Below, one piece after another: positions 63,135 to 64,000 of a stretch of DNA of 64,000 bases. This DNA is from Psychromarinibacter halotolerans (GTDB lineage: Bacteria; Pseudomonadota; Alphaproteobacteria; Rhodobacterales; Rhodobacteraceae). The translations under genes were made by a program, and so were the position numbers. The stretch's first letter is position 1. Each line of letters begins with the position of its first letter. Below the pieces are notes generated by a model. That model saw only the letters and a program-made list of their open reading frames with translations, was not told where the DNA came from and searched no databases. Where the stretch lies: positions 868,001-932,000 of the forward strand of contig NZ_JARGYD010000001.1 in NCBI RefSeq assembly GCF_029168315.1, read 5' to 3'.

Positions 63135-64000
63135 AGTCGATCCTTGTCCTGTTCGACTCTCTGAACCGGCGCGCGCTGTCGTGTTACGGCGGGCCGGTTC
63201 CGACGCCGAACTTCGACCGGCTCGCGGCGCGCGGCATGGTGTTCGACCGGCACTATGTCGGCTCGATGCCCTGCATGCCCGCTCGGCGCGACATGCAGAC
63301 GGGGCGTCTGAATTTCCTGCATCGAAGCTGGGGACCGCTGGAGCCGTTCGACCGCACCGTCACCGGGGACATGCAGTCCGCGGGCATCCATGCCCACCTT
63401 GTCACGGACCATTACCACTATTTCGAGACCGGCGGCGCGACCTATCACACCGAATTCACCAGCTGGGACTTCATTCGCGGGCAAGAGGCGGACCCGTGGA
63501 ACGCGGTCGTCCGGCCCCCGGTGGACCAGTATCGCGCGCAGTACCATGCCGAACAGGTCGACGACACGCGGTCGGGCTACCGGCTGCAGGGGGCGCTGAA
63601 CCGCGACCTGATCCGCGAGACGCCCGAATTCCCTTGCGTGAGATGCTTCGACAGCGCCTTGTCCTTCCTAGACCGCAACGCCGCGTCGCCGGACTGGCAC
63701 CTGCAGCTTGAGACCTTCGACCCGCACGAGCCATTCCACGCCCCGCAGGAATACCGCGACCGCTTCGCCACCGGCTACAACGGGCCGGTTCTGGACTGGC
63801 CCCGCTACCGCCGGACCGACGGCGACTCTGACGCCGAGATGGCGGAGATGCGCGCCAACTATGCCGCGCTCGTCGCGCTGTGCGACGATCAACTCGGGCG
63901 TCTGCTGGACTGGATGGACGACACGGGTGCGTGGGACGACACCGCGCTGATCGTGACCACCGACCATGGCTTCCTGCTGGGCGAGCACGACTGGTGGGGC
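63131..64000 (+). CDS. Sulfatase-family hydrolase (C-terminus cut by window edge)
   Basis: 290 codons visible from GTG 63131, which overlaps the tctA stop. Metal Asp in LVLFDSLNRRA (D9), formylglycine motif C-M-P-A-R with Cys48 in GSMPCMPARRDMQTGRLNFL, HxH-type residues in LVTDHYHYFETGG, and the metal site TTDHGFLLGEHDWWG near the window end. Cytoplasmic type I sulfatase; distinct from the first sulfatase, with different surroundings of the active Cys. Coupled translation with TctA implies it acts on what the transporter brings in. Confidence 0.9.
   Translation, partial: MKSILVLFDSLNRRALSCYGGPVPTPNFDRLAARGMVFDRHYVGSMPCMPARRDMQTGRLNFLHRSWGPLEPFDRTVTGDMQSAGIHAHLVTDHYHYFETGGATYHTEFTSWDFIRGQEADPWNAVVRPPVDQYRAQYHAEQVDDTRSGYRLQGALNRDLIRETPEFPCVRCFDSALSFLDRNAASPDWHLQLETFDPHEPFHAPQEYRDRFATGYNGPVLDWPRYRRTDGDSDAEMAEMRANYAALVALCDDQLGRLLDWMDDTGAWDDTALIVTTDHGFLLGEHDWWG

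Overview
The window looks like chromosomal DNA of a marine alphaproteobacterium of the Rhodobacteraceae (Roseobacter group). The GC content is high, genes are packed into long overlapping operons, and there are many solute-binding-protein transporters (Opp/Dpp ABC, Liv ABC, TAXI-TRAP, tripartite tricarboxylate). The urease gene order, the pyrC-pyrE-dnaB core block and a plcP-btaA-btaB betaine-lipid operon point the same way. This assignment rests on gene content and protein resemblance, not on a marker gene. I saw no rRNA, tRNA, CRISPR array, insertion sequence or prophage.

Layout. (1) 1-8.5 kb: a minus-strand operon of peptide-type ABC transporter genes, an ATZ/TRZ amidohydrolase and a cut-off N-carbamoyl amino acid hydrolase, with a divergent LysR gene. 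(2) 8.6-11.3 kb: an alpha/beta hydrolase and a DMT exporter, divergent from a second LysR gene. (3) 11.4-23.1 kb: one 3,916-residue modular surface or secreted protein with malectin, Calx-beta, cadherin-like and LamG modules. (4) 23.7-26.5 kb: plcP-btaA-btaB behind a good Pho box, i.e. phosphate-starvation lipid remodelling. (5) 26.7-29.4 kb: a periplasmic cupin and a secreted small protein, divergent from a membrane-bound CadC-like TPR regulator. (6) acnB. (7) 32.8-41.3 kb: a nine-gene operon ridA-livGFHMK-ocd-acyl-CoA dehydrogenase-kinase behind a perfect 18-bp palindrome. (8) 41.5-44.7 kb: an alpha/beta hydrolase and a urease cluster that has ureD, ureA and ureB but no ureC or ureEFG. (9) 44.9-48.4 kb: pyrC, pyrE, dnaB. 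(10) 48.5-56 kb: two FAD monooxygenases with a TAXI-TRAP transporter and two IclR regulators, probably for uptake and hydroxylation of an aromatic acid. (11) 56-57.2 kb: a DUF475/TerC membrane protein. (12) 57.6-64 kb: LysR, a sulfatase, tctCBA and a second sulfatase running off the window.

Most of the window is catabolic: each transporter is coupled to one or two hydrolases, oxidases or deaminases and to a local one-component regulator. The most unusual items are the kinase/dehydrogenase pair inside the ridA-liv operon with its palindromic operator, the urease cluster without its catalytic subunit, the giant modular protein, the sulfatase-transporter-sulfatase block, and a 22-codon leader ORF coupled to a small conserved gene.
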